This document shows, one piece after another, positions 23,010 through 36,029 of a stretch of 64,000 nucleotides of DNA. How positions within the stretch are numbered: position 1 is the stretch's first letter; each line of letters opens with the position of its first letter. Location: contig CM072802.1 of the NCBI GenBank assembly GCA_037013495.1, forward strand, positions 43,438,501-43,502,500, in the 5' to 3' direction. Source of the DNA: Hippophae tibetana. Taxonomy: Eukaryota; Streptophyta; Magnoliopsida; Rosales; Elaeagnaceae. The translations under genes and the position numbers were made by a program. The notes under the pieces are model-generated. The model made no database searches, was not told the origin of the DNA, and saw nothing but the letters and a program-made list of their open reading frames with translations.

Positions 23010-24300
23010 TTATATTATTTTTATATGATGTGATAAGGTACCATAACTCTACCTTGCATAAACTTTTCAAAACAAAGATTAAAATTACTTGTCAAGTAGA
23101 ATAATAAAAAGATAAAATAAATATACAAGTATATAACACATTACATGTCTGTATTCAAAAATACTAAACACATACAAACATGTAGAAATTAAAATAATAA
23201 ATGATAAAATGATAAACAATTTAGTAAAATAAAACAAATTCTAGAAGAAATAATTTAGTACACAAAATAAATTGCATACAGTACTCAAGTAAACTACACA
23301 CCATATAGTAATTAATTTAATCACTCTCTCATGCTCATTAAAATGCATACTACTCATTAAGTTCATCAATTATGGATCACATACATCTCTGCCTAGAAAT
23401 TATGCATGCTATTTAATCAAGACAAACAATTAAATAATTCTCTCAAATTTATTTAATTGCCTCTATAGATAAATTGTTGACCAAACAATTAAAGCATACA
23501 AATCAAATTAAATAATATAATTAAATTAAAATTATAATTAGGGTAAAATATTAAATCATCACATGGTGAAAATTGGGTTCATAAGATCCCTAGATTAATT
23601 AATTAACTACACATAATTGTGTTCATAAAGCTCATATTTGTTTTGTAAAGAAAGACATAAAAATTGATAAAGAAAATAGTAGAAGAAGAAATACTATCAA
23701 TCTCTTGAATTGTAGAATTAATCTCCTCTTGAATCTCCACCAAAATTGTGTCCCCTCTTGAATTTTTCTGTATTTTTCTCTCTTTTTAGCTCCAAATATT
23801 GACCAAAATTATGCTAATGGAGGCCACTTAGGGTTTATTGAGTGATTAGGGGCTTAAATATTACTCATATGTGATCTGGACCGTTAGATCAGTTTCAAAT
23901 CAAGGGGTATGATCAAAACAAGCAAAATTTATGGTGCTATCTAATCACAACGCGACATGTGGTAAGGGAAATTCACTAGGAAAATCAGAGCGCGACCCGT
24001 GGCAAGGGAGATCGGTCGTAGTCAATACTCGTTAAGTCATCGGTATGCAGCACAATATGTTTCACGAAAATGAATGGTGTGGCGTCTGCATGGCTTGCCC
24101 AGTTAGCCCTCATGCTTGTGTGGCTTGCCATGTGGTAGCTCCTGATTTGTTCTACATTAAAAATTCATTAAAAAATTCATAAAAAATCCAAAAATTATAT
24201 ATTCACCCCTTTTAACTAAAAATTTTATATTTTAATAATTTTGGCCATAAAAATACTATTTATTGAATAAAACAAGTAAATATTAAGTAAAAAGGTGCAC
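23010..24300 (-). repeat. 5' leader and probable 5' LTR of element C
   Basis: The first 70 bp upstream of gag match copy D (CCTTGCATAAACTTTTCAAAAC versus CTTGCATAAAGTATGAAAAC, then AAGATAAAATAAATA versus GGACAAAATAAATAC). About 23850-24120 has the word block seen in other U3 regions (CAACGCGACATGTGGTAAGG, AGCGCGACCCGTGGCAAGG). The LTR ends were not located, so the boundaries are rough. Confidence 0.4.
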
Positions 24301-24414
24301 TAAAATAAAATAAGAGTCATTAGTAATGCAATTTTAGAATTAAAATACTTGCACATGAAATGTGCACGTATTCTAAATTTAATTGTTGAGAATGGTTTGA
24401 AAGAGTAGAAAATA

Positions 24415-25650
24415 TCATTAAATAGGATTCGTGCTGTTGTAAGGTGGAATACAACTTAGATGTTACGACAAGGTGGAATACAACTTATTTGATGTTGGAT
24501 TCTGCAACATATTTTTAGAAGGAATTTGAGAAGTTATAGATCACTTATTTGGGGTACTAGCAAGAATTTTTTCAAGGTGGAATTAAACAAGCTCTGACTA
24601 CAACTGATTGAGATAGCTCAAGACATTTTGTCCAATTTTTGAAAGTTTTTTATGAAGCAACATTAATGTTGTTTTTAGGATCTTTGTATATGACTTGTAA
24701 TTTCTTCTTGGATTGTATTTAGTTTTTTCATGATCAACTTGATGTATGGAGTTAATGTGATGATTACATTATGATTAAGATCGCTAGTGAGATGAGGGTA
24801 AAGTTTGAAAAATATGAGGGAGGAGTAGCTAAAATGAATATGATGTTATTTGTGTCTATTTTACTTGATCTTAGGCATAAAGAGTGTTCTTTAAATCTAA
24901 GTTTGCTAGAGTTTTATAATGGGGATGGCATTGAGGCATCGTTGAGTTCAAAAAGGGTGAAATGTTTTTGGAGAATATGTATGAGAAGTATCATAAAGCT
25001 TATTTTTCATCAAGCACAGAAGAATCTTCTCAACCTTTAGAAATGGGCATAAGGTTTTGGTTTGGAAGGAGATCCATTTCAACAAATCTGAGGTGAAAAA
25101 CAAATTGCAAAAAGTATTGGTTGTTATGGATGATGAGAAATTTGATCATCTTAGAATGTTCATTTCTCAATATTTAATATTTTGTCTTTGATAGCTTGAG
25201 ATGTATTAGCCATACCGGTATCTACTTTAGCATTTGAATCTTCATTTTCCACTAGTGGCCTTACAATTAGTCTATACAGAAGTTCCTTATCTTCTAAAAT
25301 TGTGCAGTCCTTGATTTACATTCAAAATTGGATTCGTTCTTCTCCAATCATTAATATCCAAGAGTCACTTGATGAAATTGAGGTTCTAGAATCAAGTATA
25401 TTATACAAAACTTTCAAATATATAGTTTCAATGTATATAGATTTACTCATTATCATATTATGTGAAAATTAAAGTGTTTTACATATTATTGTGTTTATTA
25501 TTTTTTTACTAGCTTATTTATATTTCTAGTTTTTCAATATTTTATCATGCAGATGTTCTTGATGGTATTGGTGATTTAAACCTTGAATGATTATCTGAAG
25601 GAGTTCATGTTATTATTAATGTTTGGAGAGTGAAGCTTTGTAGTAAACAT
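24415..25650 (+). pseudogene. hAT-superfamily transposase relic
   Basis: The plus-strand fragments line up with a plant hAT (RICESLEEPER/Ac-like) transposase in order: RWNTTYLMLDSATYF near 24475, then a decayed middle, then MRVKFEKYEGGVAKMNMMLF near 24785 with VSILLDLRHK. A C-terminal hAT dimerisation segment follows near 25215 (STLAFESSFSTSG, then RSSLSSKIVQSL, IQNWIRSSP). hAT transposases cut and paste elements with 8-bp target duplications. Many stops and frameshifts and the lack of the N-terminal BED finger show it is dead. No terminal inverted repeats were found. Confidence 0.75.
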
Positions 25651-25884
25651 TAACAACACTTTAAAAGTTTTACATTATTTTTATGTACTTTGAATTTTAA
25701 TAATTTTAAACTTTATATCAAAATTATGAATATTTGGAGTTAAATTATGTAATTGATGTTGAAGTTTTTTCTTTTGGATCTTTCTTGTTGAACTATTTTC
25801 AATAATGATGTCAGTTACTGTTTAATATGTATGGAAAATATTTTAATTTTCAATTTTTCTTTGATTTTATGTAATTTTTTATTT

Positions 25885-26235
25885 ATAGGTTGAAATTATG
25901 TTTTTGACCCTATTCGATCTGATGAGACAAACTGTACATGCTTTGGCCATGATCCACTTCACCCATGTTCTAGCACACATTATTTCCATGTCACATTCCT
26001 CTTCTTCTAAACAAATAGAACCCCTATTTTCTTTTACATCCTTGTTCAATGGTTTGGAACATATGCAAGCTTTAGATAAGGAAATCTTTTATGGTTCAAT
26101 GTTGTATTGGAGTGCTTTTAGGTATTATTATTCTAGTGTTGATTTAATTAAATCATTTTAAAGCTAAAATACCTGAAAATAGCAAAACATTATTTTTGTA
26201 TTTATTATCTTTAATTAATAGATTTAATTTTCGTT
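25885..26235 (-). repeat. LTR U3 fragment (Athila-like, element D side)
   Basis: It is homologous to 17990-18240: ACATGCTTTGGCCATGATCC, ACTTCACCCATG, AGCACACATTATTTCCATGT, TTCAATGGTTTGGAACATATG and AAGCTAAAATACCTGAAAA occur in the same order. It is probably the remnant of the 3' LTR of the minus-strand element whose gag is at 27240-28662. The open frame over it has no domain. Confidence 0.5.
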
Positions 26236-27235
26236 TAAAAAAACAAAAATCCCCATTTTACTATTTTTAATTAACTTACTATCGAGCTAATAATTAAGAA
26301 TAATATTATAACTAATCTTCATGGGTATGAAAACTCTTGTTCTTAAAATTACTTATCACTTCAATATGATGATGTATACTTGTAAATTTTCAACCATGTC
26401 AATTTTCCTCACCCTCTCTTAAACAAATCAAGGTTTGGTACCATTTTAATCCAAAATTTTCAGGTTTAATTCACACAAATCTAAAATATTAATCCAAGAA
26501 TGTATTATAATTTTTTTGGCCACTGACCTTGTTAAAGATGAGGCTTCAAAGAACCTTGATTAAAATTTGAGAAAATATCTCAATGAATGGCTAGAAAACA
26601 AGTCGGAGTAAGAATATTGTAAAACAATTGGAAGAATTAAAGGGAAAAAGATGTTATTTTTGGGGGAATTGGTGTGTTTAGGGGAGAGAAAAAGTAGGGT
26701 TTGAGAGAAAAAGAAAAGGAAATGTGAGGAAAAAGTGGGTTGGAACGCATAAGGGTGGGAATTTTAGTGAAAAAGTTGAATATGGCCGCATCATAGGTTT
26801 ATTCATGTCGTGGTGCAAACAATTATAATTTCCTAACTAAACATACAATCACCCTGAGCCACGGAGCACAATAGTTCATGTTGTGGTGTGATACAATTTA
26901 TTCTTCACCCTAATTTCAACCCAAGAGTCCCATGCCATGGTTCAAATTATTTTTTATTTTATATATAAATTAATTATATAACTAATAAAATAGTAAGTAT
27001 TAAATAAAACTAAGCACTAAATATTATAATATATTAAATAAAAATAACAAAAACATTTATAATTATAATTAATATAGTACTAAGAAATAAATAAAAAATT
27101 AAATATTAAATAATTATTATTAAAAAAACTAAATATAAAATAAGAAAAATATAATATTCAAAAATAATAAATAATAAATTAATTAAAATAAAACAAAAAA
27201 GAATAATGTGTTACGTTCCATCTAGGACTTAGATT
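26236..27235 (-). pseudogene. ORF2 start and upstream spacer (copy D)
   Basis: A minus-strand ATGGTACCAAAC at 26444 matches the ORF2 start of copy C (ATGGTACCAAAA). After a few codons the frame closes (MVPNLDLFKRG then stop), and the rest of ORF2 is missing before the LTR fragment. Upstream (26500-27180) is the spacer homologous to 21200-21760, with words such as TATGGCCGCATCATAGG, CATGTCGTGGTGC, GAGCCACGGAGCAC and CATGCCATGG near 26780-26940. The ORF2 was lost by a deletion of about 1 kb or more. Confidence 0.5.
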
Positions 27236-27239
27236 ATCA

Positions 27240-28662
27240 TCTTAGCAAGATGTTGCTTGGGATACTTCCATTTTTAATAAACTAAATGTCCCTATGTCAT
27301 TGCATTCACTTGTCGTTTTGAGCTAGCAACTACCATTTTCTTTGATTTTGCAAGTGTTCAGCCAATTGCTTAACATTTACATCCACTCTTTTTATGAATT
27401 CCATCAATGAATCCAACCTTTGATTTTTTTTAGATTGGTTATCTTTGCTTACCTAAATGAAAGCATTCAAGTTATCCTCTATGTTGGTTTATTGAGAGGT
27501 TTTCATAGCACTTGTTAGGGGTAGCATTATTGGGCCTATTAGTTAAGGTTTTGGGAAAAGGGTAGATTGTTTTACCTCTATGAGGATAATTTCTCTACCC
27601 TGATTTATAGGTATTTCCATTGGGGTTTTACCTAGGTCTAGGGAAGTACCCCTCTATTGCATTCACCTATTAAAGTCCTGTAATAATTTCTCCTTAATAG
27701 AGATAGGAATCAACACCATGTTCCAAAGTACTACACCCTCCACAATGTTCTATGTTTGGAGTTCCTTGTGTAGCATGAAGCATACCCTACTTCATCAACT
27801 ATGCAAGTTGCATAGATAATTCAATACTGAAGTCTATTTCATGCATTCCAACTCTTCTCACCCTCAAGCCCTTTTTTTGGGAATTAGTAACCAACATTTC
27901 AAAGAGATTGTGATCCTCTAAGGTGGGTTTCTCATCTATAGCACCACTCATAGCATTGTTTCAACTCATCATAGAAAACTTATTCAATAGTTGCAATGGG
28001 TAACTATGAGGAGGGCGTTAGTGAGAAATAATTTGAACATATCTCAAGCCTCATAGAATAGTTCACCTTCCATCTAAGAGAAAGTAGCAATCTTTGCTCT
28101 CAGTTCAGAAGTTTTTTATGGGAATAGAATTTTCCCATGAATTTATTACATACATCCTCCCAAGTCATTAAAGAACTTGAAGGGAGAGGCATTGGCCATG
28201 CCTTGGTCCTATCTTTGATAGTATAGGGAAAACATGTCATTCTAAGATGATCCTCGGTAACTACAACGAGAGGAAAAGTTTGGACTGTTCAGTAGAAGTC
28301 TCTACTAAAAGAAAAATAATCTTCATTAGCAAGCCAATGGAAAAAGGGTAATAAAGAATAATGATTTTTTTTCAATTCATAATTATGTGCTACCTCACCC
28401 AATTGTAATGAAGTAGTAGCAGTGCTAATGATTATCCTTGCATACTTTTTCTTAGTTTTTCTCTAGTTAGGGGATCATCCCACATATCTATTTGTTCAAC
28501 TAAAAGGTCTAGATTTGGCTCTAAGCTTTCCCCAGCAAAAGGTTCTTGGATTTTAGTATCTAGCCTTCCTAGTAGTTCCTTTGATCTATTAACATTCTTT
28601 AGAAAAGGTGTAAGTGCATTCCTTAAGGATCTCCTATCTTGCATAAAGTATGAAAACAACAA
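27240..28662 (-). pseudogene. Athila-like gag relic (copy D)
   Basis: The minus-strand open piece 28662-28432 starts MLFSYFMQDRRSLRNAL. Later segments in shifting frames give STATTSLQLGEVAHNYELKK, LLPFFHWLANEDYFSF, then DRTKAWPMPLPSSSLMTWED near 28200 with VCNKFMGKFYSHKK, the conserved gag core of Athila-type elements. A zinc-knuckle-like region (HCGGCSTLEHGVDS) lies near 27750-27700. It is homologous to gag copy C over most of its length. It lies directly downstream of L1-B (28794-30209), which should be its 5' LTR. Confidence 0.7.
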
Positions 28663-28793
28663 TTAAGATCACCTGTAAAAATAGCAAACAAAAAGGACAA
28701 AATAAATACAATAATATATATATGTATATGATACAAGAAAATGGTTAGATAATAAAAACAAAATAAACAACAAGAAGTTAGTAAAACCTACTA

Positions 28794-30209
28794 GTGAAAT
28801 TTTGTATATTAATAAAAAGCTCGTAAATACATGAATCACTTATAATAAGTGAAAATTATACTCTAAAGGTCGATCTAAAGAGGAACTATATGGTTTTAAA
28901 TAATTTAACAAACTTAAAAAACAAATACAAAAAATAAGTCTAAACGTTCTGTCACAATATTTGGTTTTGAAAATATTAAACTAATAACATAAATAATAAA
29001 AGATAGGAATAGGATTGACTCAAACAATTCTAAGAAGATAAGTAATTAATAACCAATTGAGAATTTTGGGAATTGTTAGCTAGTTATCCATGCTTGCTTA
29101 GAATTAATTTATTTATTAAAAATGTAAATTCAGATTATTGATTTTCTCTTTTTTGTATGAAAAATTCTTTTGAAAGGGATAAATTTCTTTGTTAATCAAA
29201 TCAATTAAAGTCTTGTAGCAAGGATCATTACCTGATAGATTAAACTATGCTTATTTCTAAGGAAATAGCATACCATTAAAATTAATGCTTTTAGTGATCA
29301 TATTTAAGTTGTCAAAATTAGATATTAAAACCTAACTTTCATATTTTAAATTCATTTAGAAAATATGCCATTGATATATTAATCAATAATAAATGTTGTA
29401 AAAATCTGGAATGAATAAATAATCTCTATTTATTTTATAAAAATATTCACCTAAATTAATCTTCACAAACATAATAACAAAACTAATATCCTATAGTAAT
29501 AATTAGGCAAACATGATCAGGTTCAGTAAATGATCAAAAAATTAAAAATAGCATTCAGAAAAATACAAAGAGATTGAATATGTATATACAATTAAATGAA
29601 TACAAATAAGATCTACAATACCAATTAAAGATAAATGGGAATGTCTTACTCTGTAACTATGATCTTAATGCTTAATATTTTTTTGATATATATATATGAT
29701 CTAGAAAATCATCGAAAGATCTACCAATTACTATTTATGAATCAAGCCTATTATAAAAACTGAAGAAAAAAAAAAGAACTATAGCTATTCCTAAACCTTA
29801 ATACGTAAAATTAATATGGTTGTAAGCAAAACCTAGCATATAATGTGTTTATTTATAGCTAAGGTTGGCCAGTAAGAACTACACGTCAAAAATTGAATTT
29901 CCTATCATGGCCTAACTATTCCACCATCACGACCCGAGTCCTGTAAATGTTTGCCTCGTGTTACCCCAAATAAGGTGCACATTGGCCCAACATTTCCACG
30001 TCGTGACATAGAGTGAACTTCATAGTGCCGTAAATGTTTACATGCATTATTTCTTTAATATTTTAAGGTTTAAATGAGTGCTTCAAGTATGATTCTTCAT
30101 TTGTTGATCAATTTCAATTTTTGAAGCTAAAAATACATGAAATACCATAGAAAATAAATGTGATTCTAAACATATAGATTTGTATAAATAATTTTAAAAA
30201 CATGCATCA
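28794..30209 (-). repeat. Athila-like LTR (block B, L1), likely 5' LTR of element D
   Basis: On the minus strand it begins TGATGCATG (complement of plus CATGCATCA ending at 30209) and ends near 28794 shortly after the terminal passage (plus CATGAATCACTTATAATAAG, AAAGGTCGATCTAAAGAGGA). U3 (about 29880-30060) contains CCACCATCACGACCCGAG and CATTTCCACGTCGTGACA. A minus TATA (plus TTTATTTATAGC) lies near 29849. It is homologous to 7030-8055. Confidence 0.6.
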
Positions 30210-31830
30210 ATCCTACAATACCAAGACTCATCCCAACTGAGGTTTTCCTATTTCTTGGAGCATCGTACAAACTGTTGGCATTCAAATTACATTAGCATAA
30301 CTTCTCTTGTTACACTAAAAAGGGAAGTAAGTTTTTAAATTCCATTCAGGATAGATGAGATTTGTGTGCTCGATCTTTCTATCATCTCTTTTTGTCTTGT
30401 CTAGACCTTTTTATTTTTATGGCATATGGTTTCATCCCTACCCTTACACTTTTAATCTACCATCTCTTTTTTCGAAGGCTCCTAGTTCTTTCTATTTGAT
30501 ATCATTTAATCCAATATCTTAAAGGAATTCTTTGGCCATAAACCCCCATAGAGCTCCCCAACCTAAGGATTGGTGCAAATTTGTGATGGCTATTGAGTCT
30601 AGGAAATCTACCACTTGTATCTTCTCTATATTGAATTAATCAAATAAATCTTTTAAGGACTCTTCCTTTTTCCCTTCTGTAGGTTAGTAGGTGTGCCATG
30701 ATGGAATTATTACTGTTACTCTTCAAAGTACGATACAAGGCTATAGCCTTACCTATCAGGGTAAGTTAGAATGCCTAATACCTTATAGCATAGGTGTCGA
30801 CATAGACGGCCTCAAACCCTTGAAATTTTTAAGATTTTCCAAAGGAGCTTTAATGCCATCATATGTGCCTGTGTTCGGTAGCTGGAATTTATTAAAAAAA
30901 TAGGATGTCCATGATCCTCAGAGTGAATTTGTACTTAGTAGAGTTTTCCTCAGTTCAACCATTATTAGACCTCTTGTAAATATTTAGTCAGAAAATCAAA
31001 CATGGTATGAAAGAAAGTCAGTACTTCATCTTGAAGTAGGATCTTAGGATGGTCATTAGCCACTGATGATTCTTGGTTGGTATGGATGGTTTGGATATAG
31101 TGTCTTTATAGACACATCTCAATGTGATATATATGAGCCTCTTAGGCTAGCCCTAATGATCCAAGGTGGATGATCAGTGTGATTGTGATCAAGCATCTAA
31201 GGCTCAAGGGCTCCAAATGGTACAAACAAATAAATTCTAGCTAGTTATAGGACTCAAGTCTCCTTATAGACCATTTACTTCCCAACCAAGCCTTATATGG
31301 CTAGGGGTCTAGCCTTATGCACTTTGGGGAACAGAGCATTCCATAGGAATATGTTTTTGAGATCATGACTGGTCCAGGAGCCATTTTCTCTAGTAGGCTC
31401 TAATATGTACTCTAGGAAGGCCTGGTGTGTAGTTTCAATCATGTCCAAGTAGGCTTAGGCTTAAGCTCACCTTAATTTCATGACTTATTGGTAAGAAATT
31501 TGGACCTCTTGATAATTGGGCACTTATTAAACTTGGCACGTGAGGATTTCTATTGAATGAACACTTACTAAACTTGGCACATACGACTCTCTATTGACAG
31601 AGACCACTCTTTGACTATCACGTAGGATGTATGAAATTACCCCTAACATAAAAGTTAATAATGCTTCATAAAAGTGATTTAAGAATATAAATATGAAAAT
31701 CAATTTTCAAGGATAAATTTTCCAATATTACTAGCTTATACTAGCCAATATAATCCTAAAGTATTTTAACAATTTTACATAAATGTTTATTCTAATTACA
31801 AATGTTGCCATTATCGTTAATGTTTTTTAA
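30210..31830 (-). pseudogene. Tat-type Ty3/gypsy gag relic (copy B)
   Basis: This is the second copy of the 8056-9560 block, same orientation. Shared words are TTTTAAATTCCAT, GGTTTCATCCCTACCCTTA / GGTTCATCCCTACCCTTA, CAAAGTACGATACAAGGC, GGATGTCCATGATCCTC / GGATGGGTATGATCCTC, TTGACTATCACGTA-GATGTA. Coding similarity to gag is weaker than in copy A. The plus-strand open frame over it is a shadow. Confidence 0.55.
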
Positions 31831-31863
31831 TGAAAGAATGTTGGTGACATGTGTGAGTAGGTG

Positions 31864-33437
31864 TGATGCACAAAAACTTGATTGCCAAATTTTGTATTTA
31901 TAGAAGCTTACAAGTATACGAATCACTTGTTAAAAAAGAGACAGGTATACTCTCAAGATCATGTCTCAAGGAATTGTGGCGGTTTTCAAAAATTAAATTA
32001 TTTTTCTAATATTGTTAAGAAAAGTAACAAATCCTAAACATTTTAACAAGTTGTTGGATGATTTGAAGAACTATAAATTCTAAATGAATTATATCTAAAG
32101 AAAACAAATAAAGAAAAGCAATAATTACAAAAAGGACGAACCTAAGATGATGAATATGTATCAAATTTTAGCAAGCATTACCCTTTATGGAAAGGAAAAA
32201 TTAAATGATTTAAGTATAAGCTAGATTTACTCATTTAATTTCTTTTTAAATAAAACTACCTATATTCATGTGATTTTCCAATGATAGTTAATTAATAAAT
32301 TTTTCCTTGTTTGAGGTTTGAATTGATTAATAGGTAAACTTAAAGAAATTTATATATTCCAAAATTCTCAATTAATTGAAAACTTCCCTCTCAAGATGAC
32401 AAATTGATAACTAAGGTAGATATACTCTATGAATACAAGTACATATTTGGCCCATCTTAAATTTATAATTCAAGTTATTTTTCAACCATCTAAATTAATA
32501 CAAATCAATGAACTTAAAATAAACTTTTATTAATTATGCTTAATTTTAAAATATTTTCTTTAATCATAAATCAAGACTTGTTTCATTATTAATTTGTGAT
32601 TAAAGATTTGAAGAATAGGAATAATATATAAATCATAGCTTTTATTTGTTTAAATCATAAAATTGTTCTTCTAATCATTCGAAGTAGAAAACTAAAATCC
32701 CATATACATATTTAGCCAATCATAGTGAAATTAACAAAATTCAATTCAATTATGAAACAATCGATTATAGAAAGATTTGAATACGATTTCATATCACAAA
32801 AAAAGTTGTTACTGCATGGCTTATCCAAACCCTTGGATCTTCTTCACAATTAGGAAGATATCTTTATGTATCTATGTATGATGAAAGAATAACCTAATTA
32901 TAAAATTAAAACAAATCTAAGAATAGTTGTTGAAAACTAAAGAAAAGAAGAGACTTGATGGTTCTGGGATAATTTTGAGAAGAGGTTAGGGGTCTATTAC
33001 ATAGATGAGGAAAAGGAGAGAAAATGGAATAAAAATGGATTATGAGAAAATTATTACCATGCATCGCATCACACTTTTTTCACCACCATGTCTAGCGTAT
33101 ATTCTGTTATACATTAAATCACGATCTGAGAATATCAAACTGCGGTACACATTTTATACCACCGTGGCCCACATTAATCTACATTTCTCCAATATTTTTG
33201 TGTTTTCACCCCTTACAAACTTGGTTAGTACATATGTAAGGATTGCATATGCTATAATCTTCAAGTGTTTTTAATTTGAATCACTTTGAAGCTAGAAATA
33301 CCTCAAAAACAATAAAATATACCCGTGATTTTGAAAATATAGATTTACTAAAGTAATGATAATACAAATAAAAATCTATTTTTAACATTAAAGCACAAAT
33401 AAATCACATAATATTTAGTGCTTTTCAAGCATCATCA
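31864..33437 (-). repeat. Athila-like LTR (block B, L2)
   Basis: Plus strand runs from TGATGCACAAAAACTTG to AAGCATCATCA, so both ends carry the TGATG...CATCA pair typical of this family. The terminal passage (ACAAGTATACGAATCACTTG, GTATACTCTCAAGATC) lies at about 31908-31960. U3 with CG-like words is at about 33055-33200. It is followed on the right by internal sequence of the same type as 18329-19600, so it is the 3' LTR of a minus-strand element inserted into the Tat relic to its left. Confidence 0.65.
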
Positions 33438-34450
33438 CAACCCCTAACTAGCTTCTTACTAGACTCTAGCAAGGAAAGCGAAAAACTAAAATAAATAAAA
33501 TAAAATTATCCTAAACCACTTTCGTAGATTGACATGATTACATTTAGCATATGTAACAAGCCTTTAAGCCCCTAAGTTGTCCTAGTTGACGAGTTTAAAT
33601 CTCTTGAGGGCTTTCAACGTTGATACCTAAAAACATCAAACTAAATGATAAATTTAAAAGAAATAACAAAAATTAAAAATAATAGATAACAAAATAAAAA
33701 CAAAATTTAACAAAGTAAACATTAAAATGAAAAATAATAAAGTAAAAATAAAAATACACAAATTCTCATACTTTTAATATATTTTAAGCTCATAATCAAA
33801 ATCTAGAGCATAAGTTAAATTAATATATCAATGAATAATATTTTATTGTAAAATTTAGTTGAAAATAATAAATTCATATTCCATGTCAAAAATATATCAA
33901 TATTAACTCACACAATCTCAATGTTAGGAATCTCAATTCACTTCAACTTTAATCCTCACAAGTCATACTCTCAATATTACATTGATCCTATGGGTTCAAG
34001 CACTCAATCAAAGATATATGCTAATAGAAGTTATGTAAAGAATTGAACTAATGGGTTAACATATGTTTAAAGAAGAAAGGCATGAAAAGTGCATAACCTT
34101 GATCTCATGAAAGGAATCAAATGATAGAATTTATAAAGAAATCAAATACTATTTTTATGCATCAGTTAAAATCATCAAGAAACAATTTCAAGTGCATGCC
34201 TTTAGAGATTATTTGTAATAGCCATTTTTTACAACTTTGAAGGATTTTTGGGCCATATTGTGTAGTTATACTATTGATTTTTTTAATCTGTTTTTATATA
34301 TTTTTCTTTCTTTCTTTCGTTTTTTAGAGAGTAGACACCTGTACATATTTGTATAGGACTTGATGAGTGGCTAATTTTGGCTTTCTTTTGTATTAGCTTT
34401 TAGGGAATTCTAAATATATCTATTTTTGGGAAAGTCGTGTGTGTATGAAG
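33438..34450 (-). pseudogene. Athila-like 3' untranslated internal region (copy B)
   Basis: It starts with CAACCCCTAACTAGCTTCTT next to the LTR, which on the minus strand gives a purine-containing AGTTAGGGGTTG just before the LTR start, fitting a polypurine tract. It is homologous to 18329-18990 and, at its far end, to 11402-11560. No protein coding was recognised. Confidence 0.55.
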
Positions 34451-36029
34451 AATTGTGAGGACTCACCATGATTATAAGGAGTTCACTTATTTAAAAAGGA
34501 AAAAAATACTAGTAAATATAACTTGTTATTCAAATAATTTATTTTGTTCTTTCCTAGAAGGGTTGTGCTCATTAAAATCCCATTATTATCTTTCATCCTT
34601 GTTTTGGGCTATAAATTTACTTGCTGTAATTTAATTTACATGCGATATTAATTGTAAATTGTAAGTCCTGTTGTACTTGGTATTTATGTGTTGGCTTCCC
34701 ATGTACAAAACATGGAGTCTATTTACTTTACTCATTGTTTTTATCTTCCTTTATGTAAGATTGGTTAATATAGATCAGTAATGTACACACACACATAATT
34801 AGTTACACTATGATTGAAATCATATTTTATACACACACCATAGGGTTGATTGTTTAGTATGCATGTTAGACCGTGAGTGATGGTTTTTGTTTCAATTTGG
34901 GTGTATGTATTTACAAAAAATTACTTGGCAATTTTTGGATAAAAAATAAACTTTTTATACACCTTAACGGGGGCCTTTTCTAGATTTTTTGTACACATCA
35001 TGGGACATATAGTGAGGTGGTCGATAAGGACCTCAACTAGGCCTCGACAAGGTTGGATTCCCATTGGTAGTTGTCAATAACTACCTCATATTAATTCTTG
35101 CAATTAATTCAAAAAACATATTGAAACTCGGCCTAAATTTTATATGATTTCAAATTCCAACTTCACTAATTATCTTGAAAGTGTTTCCATAATTGTGATA
35201 CATTTGTGTGAACATAAAATAGTATGGTTGGATATTTTATAAAATTTATGGTAATAACACTATGAGAGTGAGTTGAGCTGAATTTTTTAAGTCTCATATT
35301 CTTTGCGGTTTATGATAAGTGGTTGATTATGTTTCCCACTTTGGTTGTGTGCAACACATGGTTGACTATGTGTCACACGTAGATGAATTATGGTTTGTGA
35401 TTGAAAGTGGTTTCCACAGTGGTTATTAGTTATTCATGATTGAGGGTGTTTCTCACGATAGATTTTTCAGATTACACTTTATTGATCTATAGTTACTGAT
35501 CACACCAAATCGAGTTATGTTGGCATTTGAGGAAATTTGGGTTCATATGTCGAATGAGGTTGTTGTGGAGGTAGTAAGTGAGGGCAGTAAGATAGGATAG
35601 CAATAGACATACCAAATAGAGGTCTCTACTGATAGAGGTATTTATGGTCTTGTTTTTTTGTTAGAGTTGTAATTGTTTTAATGCTTTGTGAATTTTTTAC
35701 TACTAAGTGGTTGCTATAAGAAACCCGACGATGATATGACATAAATTAATTTTTTATATGGGTTTACCTCGTTCTATGATTATTTTTGAATGATATACTA
35801 TGTTGTGAGTACAATATGAGTCTTGATATTGTATGTTACAAAATATAGGATTAGAACTCTGAATAGAAAACTGCTTAATTCTAATTTTCTTACTTCATAT
35901 TTTTGTAGCCTTTGATTATATTTTCTAATTTTCTTACTTTACTTAAAATTATACTTTGGATAATGAGAAGTATCTCACTCAAGTTAATAAGCTTGAAAAT
36001 ATAATTTAGGATAGAGATTCCAAGGTACT
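34451..36029. other. Unassigned DNA with local word repeats
   Basis: No protein or element similarity was recognised. At about 35325-35460 a loose, irregular repeat recurs every 35-45 bp (GGTTGATTATGTTTCCCAC, GGTTGACTATGTGTCACAC, AAGTGGTTTCCACAG, GGGTGTTTCTCACG), possibly an old tandem array. Confidence 0.35.

Noticed and set aside
22889-23104. Plus-strand open frame opposite gag copy C
   Set aside because: Shadow of the minus-strand gag N-terminus and leader.
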